Part shown: positions 1-11,000 of the stretch, one piece after another
Layout: each line of letters starts with the position of its first letter
Numbering within the stretch: position 1 is the stretch's first letter
NCBI GenBank assembly: GCA_964459805.1
Contig: CAYWOD010000091.1
Coordinates: 1-13,331 of the forward strand
Direction of reading: 5' to 3'
From: DAOVRL01 sp964459805
GTDB taxonomy: Bacteria; Planctomycetota; Phycisphaerae; Sedimentisphaerales; Anaerobacaceae
Length of the DNA: 13,331 bases
The notes under the pieces: generated by a model
What the model was told of the DNA's origin: nothing
The model's input: the letters and a program-made list of their open reading frames with translations, nothing else
The model's database searches: none
Translations under genes and position numbers: made by a program

Positions 1-2
1 TG

Positions 3-89
3 ACCGATCTGTCTGGCGATCACAAAACTAACTTCAAGGACTTTGCTGAGCTGGCGGCATGGTGGCTGGATGAGCAACTGTACCCGTAA
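3..89 (+). CDS. C-terminal end of an exported protein with a dockerin-like tail (5' end outside window)
   Basis: Frame 3 is open from the left edge to the TAA at 87-89 and encodes 28 residues. They contain DLSGDHKTNF then KDFAELAAWWL, which fits the single dockerin-like, EF-hand-like repeat (D-x-[N/S]-G-D ... F-x-D-F-A-x-L-A-x-x-W-L) found near the ends of many secreted planctomycete proteins. Such a module would bind calcium and may mediate protein-protein or surface attachment; there is no evidence here for a cellulosome. The frame stops abruptly, while the overlapping frame 2 is open from base 74 and runs straight into the lamin-tail domain at 143-724. The stop is therefore probably a frameshift inside a longer gene rather than the true end. 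The tail motif is clear; whether it is a separate gene is doubtful. Confidence 0.55.
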   Translation, partial: TDLSGDHKTNFKDFAELAAWWLDEQLYP

Positions 90-160
90 TCGAGACCGCT
101 GCCACGCCGTGGTTACCCAACGCGTATCCTAAGGTCGGGCCTATCGTCATCAACGAGATT

Positions 161-724
161 ATGTACCATCCCGACTGGCCCGCAGGCGGCTCGTACGAAA
201 ATGACAGATACGAGTACATCGAACTCCACAACATCAGCCCGGCGCCGGTCAAGCTGTACGATGACGACAAGGCCCTTGCGTGGAAGTTCACCGACGGAAT
301 CGAGTTCACGTTCCCGGACTGGCCGAACGAAGTGACGATACCTGCCGGCGGGTATCTGTTAGTGGTTAAAGACGTCAATGCCTTTACGTGGCGGTATCCG
401 ACCGTGCCCGCCGAGAAGATAGTCGGCCCATACGACGGCCAGTTGAGCAACTCAGGTTTAGGCGGCTCAGGTGAGGATGAGCGGGTTGAGCTTAGTATGC
501 CGGGTAATATAGACAGGTACGGCAGGCAACATTACATTGTGATTGACAGGGTCAACTACAGCGACGGCTCGCATCCGGAGGATTGTCCCGGCGGCGTGGA
601 CCTCTGGCCCACCGAGCCGGACGCCGGCGGCGCTTCGCTAAGTCGAATAGACGAAACGCGTTACGGCAACGACCCCAACAACTGGAAGATGGCGGGTCCC
701 ACACCCGGCCTGCAGAATCCTTGA
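161..724 (+). CDS. Lamin-tail-domain (LTD) protein, probably the 3' part of a frameshifted larger gene
   Basis: The 187 residues from the first ATG match the lamin tail domain, an immunoglobulin-like beta sandwich found in secreted bacterial surface proteins, often next to CotH, nuclease or dockerin modules. Visible landmarks are YEYIELHNIS (about residues 17-26), a PAGGYLLVV strand (61-69), a GEDERVELS strand (104-112) and the typical closing stretch GGASLSRIDETRYGNDPNNW (156-175) ending in PTPG. The domain really starts before this ATG: the same frame is open back to base 74 and reads PIVINEIMYHP, the canonical first LTD strand, but has no ATG, GTG or TTG there. There is no signal peptide and no good ribosome site. 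The likeliest reading is that this is the C-terminus of the protein whose dockerin-like part ends at base 89. The function is structural or adhesive by family; no catalytic motif is visible. Confidence 0.72.
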   Translation: MYHPDWPAGGSYENDRYEYIELHNISPAPVKLYDDDKALAWKFTDGIEFTFPDWPNEVTIPAGGYLLVVKDVNAFTWRYPTVPAEKIVGPYDGQLSNSGLGGSGEDERVELSMPGNIDRYGRQHYIVIDRVNYSDGSHPEDCPGGVDLWPTEPDAGGASLSRIDETRYGNDPNNWKMAGPTPGLQNP

Positions 725-936
725 GCTGTTTGATCTTCGGATTTCTGCACCCGCCACTTCACTGCAAGAACGGCAATTCTCTAATCATCAGCGGCGAGCA
801 AAGTGTACGAGCATTGCAGACAATACCGGGCAATCCGGCTGGAAACTCTTGCACGGGCTGGCGCGAGTCGTTATCATTGAGTACGAGCCCGGCCGGTGCG
901 GGTCTGCTGTGGAACCAGCATTAAAGGATTCGATAA

Positions 937-1986
937 ATGAAAGTCTTTCGCTCGCCAGATAACCCCATAATTAAACCGAAGGATATTGGGCCCTCGGCAG
1001 AAAATGTCGAAGTGATTGGCGTCTTTAACGCCGGCGTTACGCGTCTGGAAGATGAGGTCATTTTGCTCCTTCGAGTCGCGGAAAGGCCTATCAGCAAACA
1101 TCCGGATATCGTGTTAGCTGCTCTCTACGACGTTGGCCAGGGGAGACTCGCTACAAAGGAGTTCTCGAAAGATGACGCGGACAATGATTTTTCAGACCCG
1201 CGGCTGATTGTGACTTCGACCGGTACGTATTTGACGTCGATTTCACATTTGCGACCGGCTCGCAGCAAAGATGGCGTCAACTTTGAGATTGGGCGGACGC
1301 CTGCGATTGCCCCGGCCAATGATTACGAAGCATTCGGCATCGAGGACCCGCGAATCAGCCTTATCGACGGCACATACTACATCAACTACGTGGCGGTAAG
1401 TCCTCTTGGCATAACAACCTGCCTGGCATCAACGAACGATTTCAGCTCCTTCGAGCGTCACGGTGTTATCTTCTGCCCGGACAACAAGGACGTGGTGATT
1501 TTTCCGGAGAGAATCGACGGCAGATATTACGCCCTGCACAGGCCGGTTTCCAATTTGTTCGCCAAACAGGACATCTGGATTGCAGACTCGCACGACCTGC
1601 GGTGCTGGGGAAATCACCGCTGCCTGATGGCCACTCGCGAGGGCCGCTGGGACCAGTTGAAGATCGGCGCAAGTGCCGTGCCTTTCAGGACGCCTGATGG
1701 CTGGCTGGAGGTCTATCACGGGGTGGACGCGAATAATCGCTATTGCCTCGGGGTGGTCCTGCTGGACAGCCGGGAACCGTGGAAGGTTCTCGCAAGGTCA
1801 AAGGAGCCAATTTTTGAGCCGCAGACAGATTACGAGTGCGACGGCTTCTTTGGGAACGTGGTCTTTAGCTGCGGGCTGCTCTGCGAGGACGACAAGCTCA
1901 AGGTTTATTACGGCGCCGCCGACACGGCCTTATGTTATGCGGAGCTGTCTCTGCAAGATGTTCTCCAGGGCCTGGAGTCGAACTGA
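937..1986 (+). CDS. GH130 family mannosyl phosphorylase / beta-mannosidase-type glycosidase
   Basis: This 349-residue cytoplasmic-type protein (no signal peptide) has the five-bladed propeller pattern of glycoside hydrolase family 130. Family members phosphorolyse or hydrolyse beta-mannosides, such as mannosyl-glucose, mannosyl-N-acetylglucosamine or mannooligosaccharides. GIEDPRI (134-140) holds Asp137, the expected general acid. Further landmarks are IFPERIDGRYYALHRP (188-203), WDQLKIGAS (238-246), EVYHGVD (258-264) and VYYGAADT (323-330). Arg202 and His261 lie where phosphorylase members keep phosphate ligands, but the position of another expected Arg seems to be Lys184, so phosphorylase versus hydrolase is open. 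An AAAGGA ribosome site at 923-928 lies 8 bases before the ATG and supports this start. The gene runs toward the esterase operon, ending 37 bases from its end. A cytosolic enzyme handling imported oligosaccharides fits the neighbouring exported sulfatase and esterases. Confidence 0.9.
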   Translation: MKVFRSPDNPIIKPKDIGPSAENVEVIGVFNAGVTRLEDEVILLLRVAERPISKHPDIVLAALYDVGQGRLATKEFSKDDADNDFSDPRLIVTSTGTYLTSISHLRPARSKDGVNFEIGRTPAIAPANDYEAFGIEDPRISLIDGTYYINYVAVSPLGITTCLASTNDFSSFERHGVIFCPDNKDVVIFPERIDGRYYALHRPVSNLFAKQDIWIADSHDLRCWGNHRCLMATREGRWDQLKIGASAVPFRTPDGWLEVYHGVDANNRYCLGVVLLDSREPWKVLARSKEPIFEPQTDYECDGFFGNVVFSCGLLCEDDKLKVYYGAADTALCYAELSLQDVLQGLESN

Positions 1987-2023
1987 TCTGCCCGGCTGAC
2001 ATTGCTTTGCCGGCTGAATCGGC

Positions 2024-5200
<3,177 letters not shown>

Positions 5201-5235
5201 AACTATAACAGAACACTACCCGCTTTGAGTGATTG

Positions 5236-6783
5236 CTATTTGTCCCAATATTCGTCGATCACCTTCTGGATGTGGGGATACTTCTCGTCCGTTTCTTCGT
5301 ACTTTTTTCGCAAGCGGAGCAAGTCAGCCTTAAGCTCTTTGACCACCTTCGCGTATTTGGGATTGCCGTAGATATTGTTCATTTCGTGCGGATCGTTCTT
5401 CATATCGTACAGCTCCCATCCCGGCTGGGTCGGCTTGGGGCCGCCGCGCTTGTAGTTCTGCCCGTAGAAAAATATCAATTTGTATTCCTTAGTCCGCACG
5501 CCGAAGTGGGCCGGGTTATCGTGATGGGCCATGTGCATCCAGTAGCGGTAATAACTCGATTTGGGCCAGTCCCCCGGCGTCTTACCAGCTAAAATAGGGG
5601 CGAAACTCCGCCCGTGCACATAATCGGGGGTCCGTGCGCCCGCCAAATCCAAAATCGTCGGGCCAAAGTCGGTGTTATTGATAATCTCATCCGAACGGCT
5701 GCCAGCCTTAATCATCTTCGGCCACCGAACCAAAAACGGCATCCGCAGCGACTCCTCGTACATCCACCGCTTGTCGATATAATCGTGCTCGCCGAGCATC
5801 ATTCCCTGGTCTGAGGTGTACATAATAATCGTGTCATCGAGAATACCCTCGGTTTTGAGGTAATCGAGAAGCCGGCCAATGTTTTCATCCACCCCCTTAA
5901 CACAGCGCAGGTATCTCTTAAGATACCTCTGGTAGGCCTGGTGAGTATATTCCTTGTAGGGCAGAGACTGGTCCACGCCCATGTGCTTGCCCATGTTGCG
6001 TCTCTTGTTGCGCGGGGATATTGACGTGCCCATCCCCTTGGTCGCCTGCGAACCGTGATTCGGCTGTCGCCACAGGCTCTCCGGCTCGGGAACATCCACG
6101 TCTTCGAGAAAACTGTCAAAGCGCGGGGCATTTTGAAACATATCATGCGGCGCCTTGAAATGGTGCATCAGAAAGAAGGGCTTGGTTTTATCGCGCCCTT
6201 TGAGCCATTCTATCGAACGATCGGCGATTACATCTGAAGAGTGCCCGGTAAATTTCTTCTCATTCTTGGGCCAGGCCCGGCCCTTGACTCTCAGGACAGG
6301 GTCGAAATACTTGCCCTGGCCCGGCAGCACACAGTAATAATCGAACGCAGCAGGCTCGACCTTGAGATGCCACTTCCCGATCATCGCCGTGATATACCCG
6401 GCCTGCTTCATCAGCCTGGGCAAATGTTGGTTCTCCGGCTCAAGCCTCCCGCCCAAATCGAGCGCACCGTTTTTCTGGCTGTACTGGCCCGTCAGAATGC
6501 TTGCCCTGCTCGGCACACATATCGAATTTGTGCAAAAGACATTTTCCAGGAGTATTCCCTCTTTCGCCAGGCGGTCGATATTGCCCGTCGGCGCGACCTT
6601 GGCCAGGCGCGAGCCATAAGCCCCTATCGCGTGGGCGGCGTGGTCGTCGGACATTATGAACAGGATATTCGGCCTGCGTCGGGGCCGCCTGCTCGCCATT
6701 CCAACCTGCGGCGCCGCCAGTAATGCAGCCCCCAGCCCCACAGCTTTCAAGAAACCTCGACGCGTGCAAAAACTCGTATCCAT
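5236..6783 (-). CDS. Tat-exported formylglycine-dependent sulfatase (S1 family)
   Basis: This 515-residue sulfatase hydrolyses sulfate esters, probably on a polysaccharide or its fragments, outside the cytoplasm. The N-terminus has a twin-arginine signal (TRRGFLKAVGLGAALLAA, 7-24). The catalytic signature is complete: CVPSR at 89-93 with Cys89 as the residue converted to formylglycine, followed by ASILTGQ. Metal and substrate residues are visible as SDD (45-47), GKWH (136-139), KAPH (210-213) and TSDQG (323-327). The end carries the usual ELYDMKNDPHEMNN block (457-470). Length is typical of the family. A very strong ribosome site, AAGGAGGA (complement of 6791-6798), lies 7 bases before the ATG and fixes the start. 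It is upstream of the multi-domain esterase and downstream of the diheme protein, all on the minus strand, so co-transcription is likely. A dedicated formylglycine-generating enzyme is not in the window. The exact sulfatase subfamily and substrate cannot be read from the sequence alone. Confidence 0.95.
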   Translation of the reverse strand: MDTSFCTRRGFLKAVGLGAALLAAPQVGMASRRPRRRPNILFIMSDDHAAHAIGAYGSRLAKVAPTGNIDRLAKEGILLENVFCTNSICVPSRASILTGQYSQKNGALDLGGRLEPENQHLPRLMKQAGYITAMIGKWHLKVEPAAFDYYCVLPGQGKYFDPVLRVKGRAWPKNEKKFTGHSSDVIADRSIEWLKGRDKTKPFFLMHHFKAPHDMFQNAPRFDSFLEDVDVPEPESLWRQPNHGSQATKGMGTSISPRNKRRNMGKHMGVDQSLPYKEYTHQAYQRYLKRYLRCVKGVDENIGRLLDYLKTEGILDDTIIMYTSDQGMMLGEHDYIDKRWMYEESLRMPFLVRWPKMIKAGSRSDEIINNTDFGPTILDLAGARTPDYVHGRSFAPILAGKTPGDWPKSSYYRYWMHMAHHDNPAHFGVRTKEYKLIFFYGQNYKRGGPKPTQPGWELYDMKNDPHEMNNIYGNPKYAKVVKELKADLLRLRKKYEETDEKYPHIQKVIDEYWDK

Positions 6784-6790
6784 AGGTAAT

Positions 6791-6798
6791 TCCTCCTT
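6791..6798 (-). promoter_or_regulatory. Strong Shine-Dalgarno site of the sulfatase gene
   Basis: Read on the minus strand this is AAGGAGGA, followed by ATTACCT and the ATG at 6783. It is by far the strongest ribosome site in the window. About 30 bases further upstream there is a similar purine run, AAAAAGGAAGAATTC, which has no ATG after it and so resembles a decoy or duplicated copy. Confidence 0.75.
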
Positions 6799-6858
6799 TT
6801 CAAATTCGGTAACTGCTGTTGAATTCTTCCTTTTTCAATAGAGGATTTGCCCAAAACT

Positions 6859-6874
6859 GCAATCCGGCAATCCG
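6859..6874. repeat. Perfect 8-base tandem repeat in the spacer before the sulfatase gene
   Basis: GCAATCCG occurs twice in direct succession (6859-6866 and 6867-6874) in the 106-base spacer between the diheme-protein gene, which ends at 6890, and the sulfatase gene, which starts at 6783. It lies about 80 bases upstream of the sulfatase start, where an activator or repressor site could sit. A chance repeat is also possible. Confidence 0.4.
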
Positions 6875-6889
6875 ATTACGTCCATTCTA

Positions 6890-9448
6890 CTACTCAGAAG
6901 CGGCATCGTAGGACTTCCCGCCCCGGCGGATTGCCTGACGGCTGCGCAATTCAATTTGCTGCCGCGCCGCGTAGTCCTGCTGGCGCCGTTGATCAACCGC
7001 ACAGGCGGCAAAGCCGGCCATATCCGCCCGCGGACGTTTCGCCAGTGTTTCCTTGCCAGCCTGGATAATCGCCAAGGCCTCAACGTACTTTGGATCGCCG
7101 GCGTCTTTGAATATCTCCAGAGACGGACTCATCTCGGGACGGTCGAAGCTAACCTGCGGCCCGGCGTTTGCCCCGTGGCTGGCCAGCTTTGCAAAAGGCA
7201 CACCCGTCAATTCGGTAAGACGCTTAATCTGCCTGCCGTCCAGCGGCGACCGACCGGTCAAGTTGTCGGGATACGCAGTGTCGTAGCGCGGGTAGTAAGT
7301 CCCATTTATGTCGATCCAGGTTGTTAGGCGCTCGAATTCGCCCTTGCTCAGTTTGACATCGTTGTGTCCTTTGCGAATCACGTCGATGAGCTTACTTGCG
7401 TGCGAACCCCACGAATACGCCAGCTGGATATCCGCCGGCCCGGCCCCGATAGCCTTGATGTATTTCTTTCGCCACAGCTCATTGTAGGACGTGTTGAACG
7501 TGTTCGTGCGATCACCTGCCAGAAGCAGCTTTTTGCCTGCTTCTTTGCCGTAATCGTGGCAGCGAACGCAGTGCTTGTCGAAAACGGGCTGCACTTCGGC
7601 TGCATAGTTGAACAAACGCGGCTCAGGATACCAGCGGCGCGCCTTGCTCGGCAGCCGCCGCAGCGCCATCGGCATCTTTCTGCCTGAGCCGGGCGGCGCA
7701 CTACGGCGATTCTCGTGGCACCCCACGCACCCGGTTTTTTCGCCCGACTGCACCATCGTGCCGCTGCGCATCGACTGAATCATCATCTTGTTTTCGTCAA
7801 GGACCTGAAAATAGACAAACTTATCTGAGGGAACCTCAAAATAGGCTGAGCCATCTTCTGCGACCGGTACAATCCCCAGAATCCGCTTATTCTCGAAACT
7901 ATGCCAGTTCATCGCCGGGCAATGCACCCCCTGGCCGCCCCACGCAGGCTGTGTCCAGAAACGCTTCTCCGGAGATTCCACTACACGAAGATACTTGACC
8001 GCCCCGGGTTTTACCCCCTCCATGTGCGTCCCTTCATAGACGTTCGCAACGTAGAAATACCCGATGCTGTTCTCGAAGTTGCGACGCGAAGGGATCGTCG
8101 GCCGAAGTACTCGCGGGCCCAGCGGCATCGGGTCGAAGCAGCCGGGCTCTTCAGCGTGCACGAGGATCTCATTGCCGAAGACGTCAATCAGGTAAATTCC
8201 CATCTGTTCGCCCTTGCCCGTCATTCGCGAGCAGAGAAAGTACTTATCATTGAGCGGATACGGGTCCTCGTATTTCGGATTCACTTTCTGGAAGCTATCG
8301 AAGCCATAAGCCCCCGGCCGCGGACCCTTTTCCTTTACGAGGTTGACGGCATCGCCCGGCCAGCTTCGCACAACAGGCTCGCGGCCATCAACGCCCAGGC
8401 GCCGGTCGATAATCGCCAGCGCCCCCCAGGGCCGGTCGTGGCACGAGCCGAAAACACACACGACCTGCTGGCTACCCGGGATAGCGCGGGCATCGATCAC
8501 GCCACCGGGAGACCAGGTATTATTGCCCCAGTAAATGCAGTGGTTCGTGCCGTCCGGATTGACGGTCCACAGCCCCTGGGCATCGCCGAAGTTCCGGTCC
8601 ACGTACTCCCATCGGTCATACATTATTCGCCCGTCCGGCATAAGGGCACTGTGGCCCTCGTGCAGCGTGCTCTTGCCGATTTGATGAATATTGGCGCCGT
8701 CTGCATCCATCCGGAAGAGGTTTCCCATAATATGACGGTTGCACATGCAAAATTTCGGCTCGCGCGTTGAAGAAAAAACTATGCTGCCGTCGGGTAGATA
8801 AAGCGGGTCGAAATCGGCAACACCAAGCGCAGAAGTGAGCTGCCTAAAGCCCGTGCCGTCCGCGCCGACCTCATAGATGTGGTAATCGTCGCCGATATCC
8901 TTGCGCATTGAAAAGACAATTTTCGCCCCGTCGAAATACACCTCAGGGTCGCGGATAAGACCCGTCGAAGACTCGATGAGCGTCCTGACCGCCCCTGCCC
9001 GGCCAAAATCGATGGCCTTGAGAGCACCGCCGCCCTGGAAGCTCCCTGTGTTGATCTGGGCGGTCACGAACATCGTAGCGGTGTTGTGATGGTCGGATTT
9101 GTACTGGCGCCGCACGACAAACAGGATCGGCCCACCGCTGACGAGCGGATTTGCAATCAGAGCGCTCCGCTGCAACGCGCCGAACTCCGCCCCAATCCCC
9201 GCAATATCGGCCCGCCCGGCCTCATCCAGCCGTCGTTCAATGCCGGCCAGCTTCGCCAGATAGTCCCTTCCCCCGGGATAACGGTCGCCGAATGCGGCTG
9301 TGAGGTCTTCTATCGCCGCCCGCAGAGCGGCCCGCTGCTCCTTCGCCGGTGCGAACTCTGGGCCCACAGCCGGCGTCGCACTTACAGGCGAAGTCAACAG
9401 AATTACCGGCAGAGCAATCACACAGATGTATCGAACGTTAATTGGCAT
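6890..9448 (-). CDS. Exported diheme cytochrome c / TolB-like propeller protein related to hydrazine synthase alpha
   Basis: The 852-residue protein begins with a signal peptide (hydrophobic 8-20, likely cleaved near SATPA at 23-27). A beta-propeller region with TolB-like blades follows, for example GADGTGFRQLT (195-205), DADGANIHQIG (248-258) and VNPDGTNHCIY (296-306). Then come two c-type heme motifs, CVGCH (574-578) and CVRCH (627-631). The second lies in a segment reading VQPVFDKHCVRCH, like planctomycete PSCyt1-type domains. The architecture matches hydrazine-synthase-alpha-like proteins, which occur widely in planctomycetes that do not perform anammox, so hydrazine synthesis should not be assumed. 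The role is probably redox or electron transfer in the cell envelope. It is the first gene of the presumed leftward operon with sulfatase and esterase. The ribosome site is weak (AAAGAG 13 bases before the ATG); the signal peptide supports the start. Confidence 0.85.
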   Translation of the reverse strand: MPINVRYICVIALPVILLTSPVSATPAVGPEFAPAKEQRAALRAAIEDLTAAFGDRYPGGRDYLAKLAGIERRLDEAGRADIAGIGAEFGALQRSALIANPLVSGGPILFVVRRQYKSDHHNTATMFVTAQINTGSFQGGGALKAIDFGRAGAVRTLIESSTGLIRDPEVYFDGAKIVFSMRKDIGDDYHIYEVGADGTGFRQLTSALGVADFDPLYLPDGSIVFSSTREPKFCMCNRHIMGNLFRMDADGANIHQIGKSTLHEGHSALMPDGRIMYDRWEYVDRNFGDAQGLWTVNPDGTNHCIYWGNNTWSPGGVIDARAIPGSQQVVCVFGSCHDRPWGALAIIDRRLGVDGREPVVRSWPGDAVNLVKEKGPRPGAYGFDSFQKVNPKYEDPYPLNDKYFLCSRMTGKGEQMGIYLIDVFGNEILVHAEEPGCFDPMPLGPRVLRPTIPSRRNFENSIGYFYVANVYEGTHMEGVKPGAVKYLRVVESPEKRFWTQPAWGGQGVHCPAMNWHSFENKRILGIVPVAEDGSAYFEVPSDKFVYFQVLDENKMMIQSMRSGTMVQSGEKTGCVGCHENRRSAPPGSGRKMPMALRRLPSKARRWYPEPRLFNYAAEVQPVFDKHCVRCHDYGKEAGKKLLLAGDRTNTFNTSYNELWRKKYIKAIGAGPADIQLAYSWGSHASKLIDVIRKGHNDVKLSKGEFERLTTWIDINGTYYPRYDTAYPDNLTGRSPLDGRQIKRLTELTGVPFAKLASHGANAGPQVSFDRPEMSPSLEIFKDAGDPKYVEALAIIQAGKETLAKRPRADMAGFAACAVDQRRQQDYAARQQIELRSRQAIRRGGKSYDAASE

Positions 9449-9495
9449 TTCCCGTTCAAAACTCTTTCAGTTGCGTCACCACAGTTATCCATATA

Positions 9496-9525
9496 AAGAT
9501 ACCAAATTTGCCGCCGAAATGTAAC
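9496..9525 (-). promoter_or_regulatory. Possible promoter of the leftward cytochrome-sulfatase-esterase operon
   Basis: On the minus strand GTTACA (9520-9525) and TATCTT (9496-9501) are separated by 18 bases, each matching four of six positions of the sigma-70 consensus. Transcription would start about 40 bases before the ATG at 9448. The spacer is AT-richer than its surroundings. Consensus matches of this quality occur by chance, and planctomycete promoters are poorly defined, so the call is tentative. Confidence 0.22.
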
Positions 9526-9561
9526 CATCTTCGCCCTTTTTCCCCAAATTTCTCTCCGCCA

Positions 9562-9575
9562 GGCACCCAAGTGCC
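9562..9575. promoter_or_regulatory. Short perfect palindrome in the divergent spacer, possible operator
   Basis: GGCAC and GTGCC flank a CCAA centre. The site lies in the 248-base spacer between the divergent diheme-protein and GH5-like genes, about 115 bases upstream of the first and 120 upstream of the second. That position would suit a shared regulator binding site. No second copy was found in the window. Confidence 0.25.
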
Positions 9576-9684
9576 AACATTCCTGCCGGCATTGACTTGC
9601 ACCTCTGCCGCTGACCTGGTAACCTATCGCCGTAATAGGTACGACGAGCATTCCAGAACACTTTGAATGCACAACCCTAAATCA

Positions 9685-9690
9685 AGAGGT
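9685..9690 (+). promoter_or_regulatory. Shine-Dalgarno site that selects the 9697 start of the GH5-like gene
   Basis: AGAGGT lies 6 bases before the ATG at 9697. The earlier in-frame ATG at 9667 has no purine-rich site in front of it and would place a polar stretch (MHNPKSRGQV) before the signal peptide, so the second ATG is preferred. Confidence 0.6.
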
Positions 9691-9696
9691 CAGGTA

Positions 9697-10806
9697 ATGG
9701 CACATAGAAGACCAAGGGCGCTGATTGCTGCGATATTCCTGGCAGCGCTGCTAACACCGGCCTGTCAGCACCCAATATTTGGAGCCCAAAGCACCGCTGA
9801 ACTGGCTACAAGCAAACGCTGGAGCAAACAGAAAGCGTGGACCTGGTACGGAAAGATCGAGCCTATACGAGGCTGCAACTACCTGCCTCGCACAGCCGTC
9901 AACACGACCGAGATGTGGCAGGCCGAGACGTTTGACCCAAACACCATCGCACAAGAGCTGGCCTGGGCCCGCAACGCAGGCTACAACAGCGTCAGAGTCT
10001 TCCTGCAATACATAGTCTGGAAAGCCAACCCCGAGCAATTCAAAAAGCGTCTCGACAAATTCCTCGCCGTCGCCGCCAATAGCAAAATCAGCGTTATGCT
10101 CACCCCCTTCTGCGACTGTGCGTTCGCCGGAAGGGAACCCTATCCCGGCAAACAAAACGACCCGGTTCCCGGCGTGCATAACAGCCAGTGGGTGCCCAGC
10201 CCCGGACGCACCCGAGTAACCGACCGCTCCGCCTGGCCGGACCTCGAGAAATATATTAAGGACGTAGTCGGCGCCTTCGCAAACGACAGCCGTGTCCTGA
10301 TATGGGACCTCTACAACGAGCCTGGAAATTCCAATATGGGCCAAAAGAGCCTGCCTCTCGTCGAAGAAGCCTTCAAATGGGCCCGTGAGGCCAATCCATC
10401 CCAGCCCCTGACCGTTGGCGCCTGGTCAGCCTTCGACAGCCAAATGTCAAAACGCTTTATGGAACTCTCCGACATTGTCTCTTTTCACGCCTATGACAGC
10501 CCTAAAGCGGTCGAGGCAAAAATCAGGGTATGCCGGAAGCTCGAAAGGCCCATTCTCTGCACGGAATGGCTCCGGCACCAGGCAGGCAACGATTTCCGTA
10601 CTATTTTGCCCCTTTTCGCGCAGCACAAGGTCGGATGGTACCACTGGGGACTGGTAGCCGGCCGAACCCAGACCTATATGCACTGGGGCTCTAAGAAAGG
10701 AACCCCCGCCCCGAAAATCTGGCAGCACGACCTTTTCCACCTGGACGGCAGCCCCTACGACCCTAATGAAATCGACATTATCCGCACTTTTGCATTTTCC
10801 AAATAG
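9697..10806 (+). CDS. Secreted GH5-like (clan A) glycoside hydrolase
   Basis: The 369-residue product (379 if started at 9667) opens with a basic N-terminus and a hydrophobic signal segment. The segment ends in TPACQ, so lipoprotein anchoring or cleavage after FGA are both possible. Numbered from 9667, the TIM-barrel landmarks are RGCNYLPRTAVN (68-79), a strand NSVRVFLQY (107-115), the acid/base motif WDLYNEPGN (213-221, Glu218) and HAY (274-276). The nucleophile strand reads ILCTEWL (296-302, Glu300), followed by GWYHWGLVAGRTQT (323-336). Both catalytic glutamates of clan GH-A are therefore in place. Relatives are usually labelled cellulase-family or GH5 proteins; the substrate (mannan, xylan or glucan) cannot be told. 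It is transcribed divergently from the cytochrome-sulfatase-esterase operon and could share its regulation. No convincing terminator follows it. Confidence 0.87.
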   Translation: MAHRRPRALIAAIFLAALLTPACQHPIFGAQSTAELATSKRWSKQKAWTWYGKIEPIRGCNYLPRTAVNTTEMWQAETFDPNTIAQELAWARNAGYNSVRVFLQYIVWKANPEQFKKRLDKFLAVAANSKISVMLTPFCDCAFAGREPYPGKQNDPVPGVHNSQWVPSPGRTRVTDRSAWPDLEKYIKDVVGAFANDSRVLIWDLYNEPGNSNMGQKSLPLVEEAFKWAREANPSQPLTVGAWSAFDSQMSKRFMELSDIVSFHAYDSPKAVEAKIRVCRKLERPILCTEWLRHQAGNDFRTILPLFAQHKVGWYHWGLVAGRTQTYMHWGSKKGTPAPKIWQHDLFHLDGSPYDPNEIDIIRTFAFSK

Positions 10807-10935
10807 GTCGCAGCAGCCGCGTCCAATAAACTCGACCCCATTGCCCCCAAAACAGACTTTCTCTATCCAACTGTTCTCCAACGACAGTTTATGCGGACCT
10901 TAATAAGTCGCACGCTCCTTACCGTGCTTATGTAC

Positions 10936-10947
10936 ATTGCCTATTTT
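10936..10947. repeat. Upstream copy of the palindrome arm (ATTGCCTATTTT)
   Basis: This 12-mer matches the outer left arm of the downstream palindrome (ATTGCCTATCTT at 11000-11011) in 11 of 12 positions, with the first nine identical. The copies are 64 bases apart, in the same orientation, and both lie upstream of the B12-fold gene. A repeated half-site in a spacer is typical of operators. Confidence 0.45.
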
Positions 10948-11000
10948 AACTAAAGATTCTTCCGGCCCTCCTCCGATACTTAATATTGCTCATTACTATA

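Noticed and set aside
725..936. Spacer before the GH130 gene, examined for a small gene or RNA
   Set aside because: No frame with coding character, no tRNA-like fold and no clear terminator; only the ribosome site at 923-928 can be named.
1987..2023. Repeated CCGGCTGA and a short GCCG/CGGC stem between the convergent GH130 and esterase genes
   Set aside because: Stem of 4 bases and no T-run; too weak to call a bidirectional terminator.
7901..8770. 289-codon plus-strand open frame inside the diheme-protein gene
   Set aside because: It is exactly antisense to strongly conserved propeller sequence, has no ribosome site and no recognisable domain; a by-product of GC-rich codons.
6890..9448. Annotation as a true hydrazine synthase subunit (anammox)
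   Set aside because: Only one of the needed subunits is present, neighbours are sulfatase and esterases, and homologues are common in planctomycetes without anammox.
9751..10344. 197-codon minus-strand open frame within the GH5-like gene
   Set aside because: The plus strand has both catalytic Glu motifs in one conserved frame, so this is a shadow.
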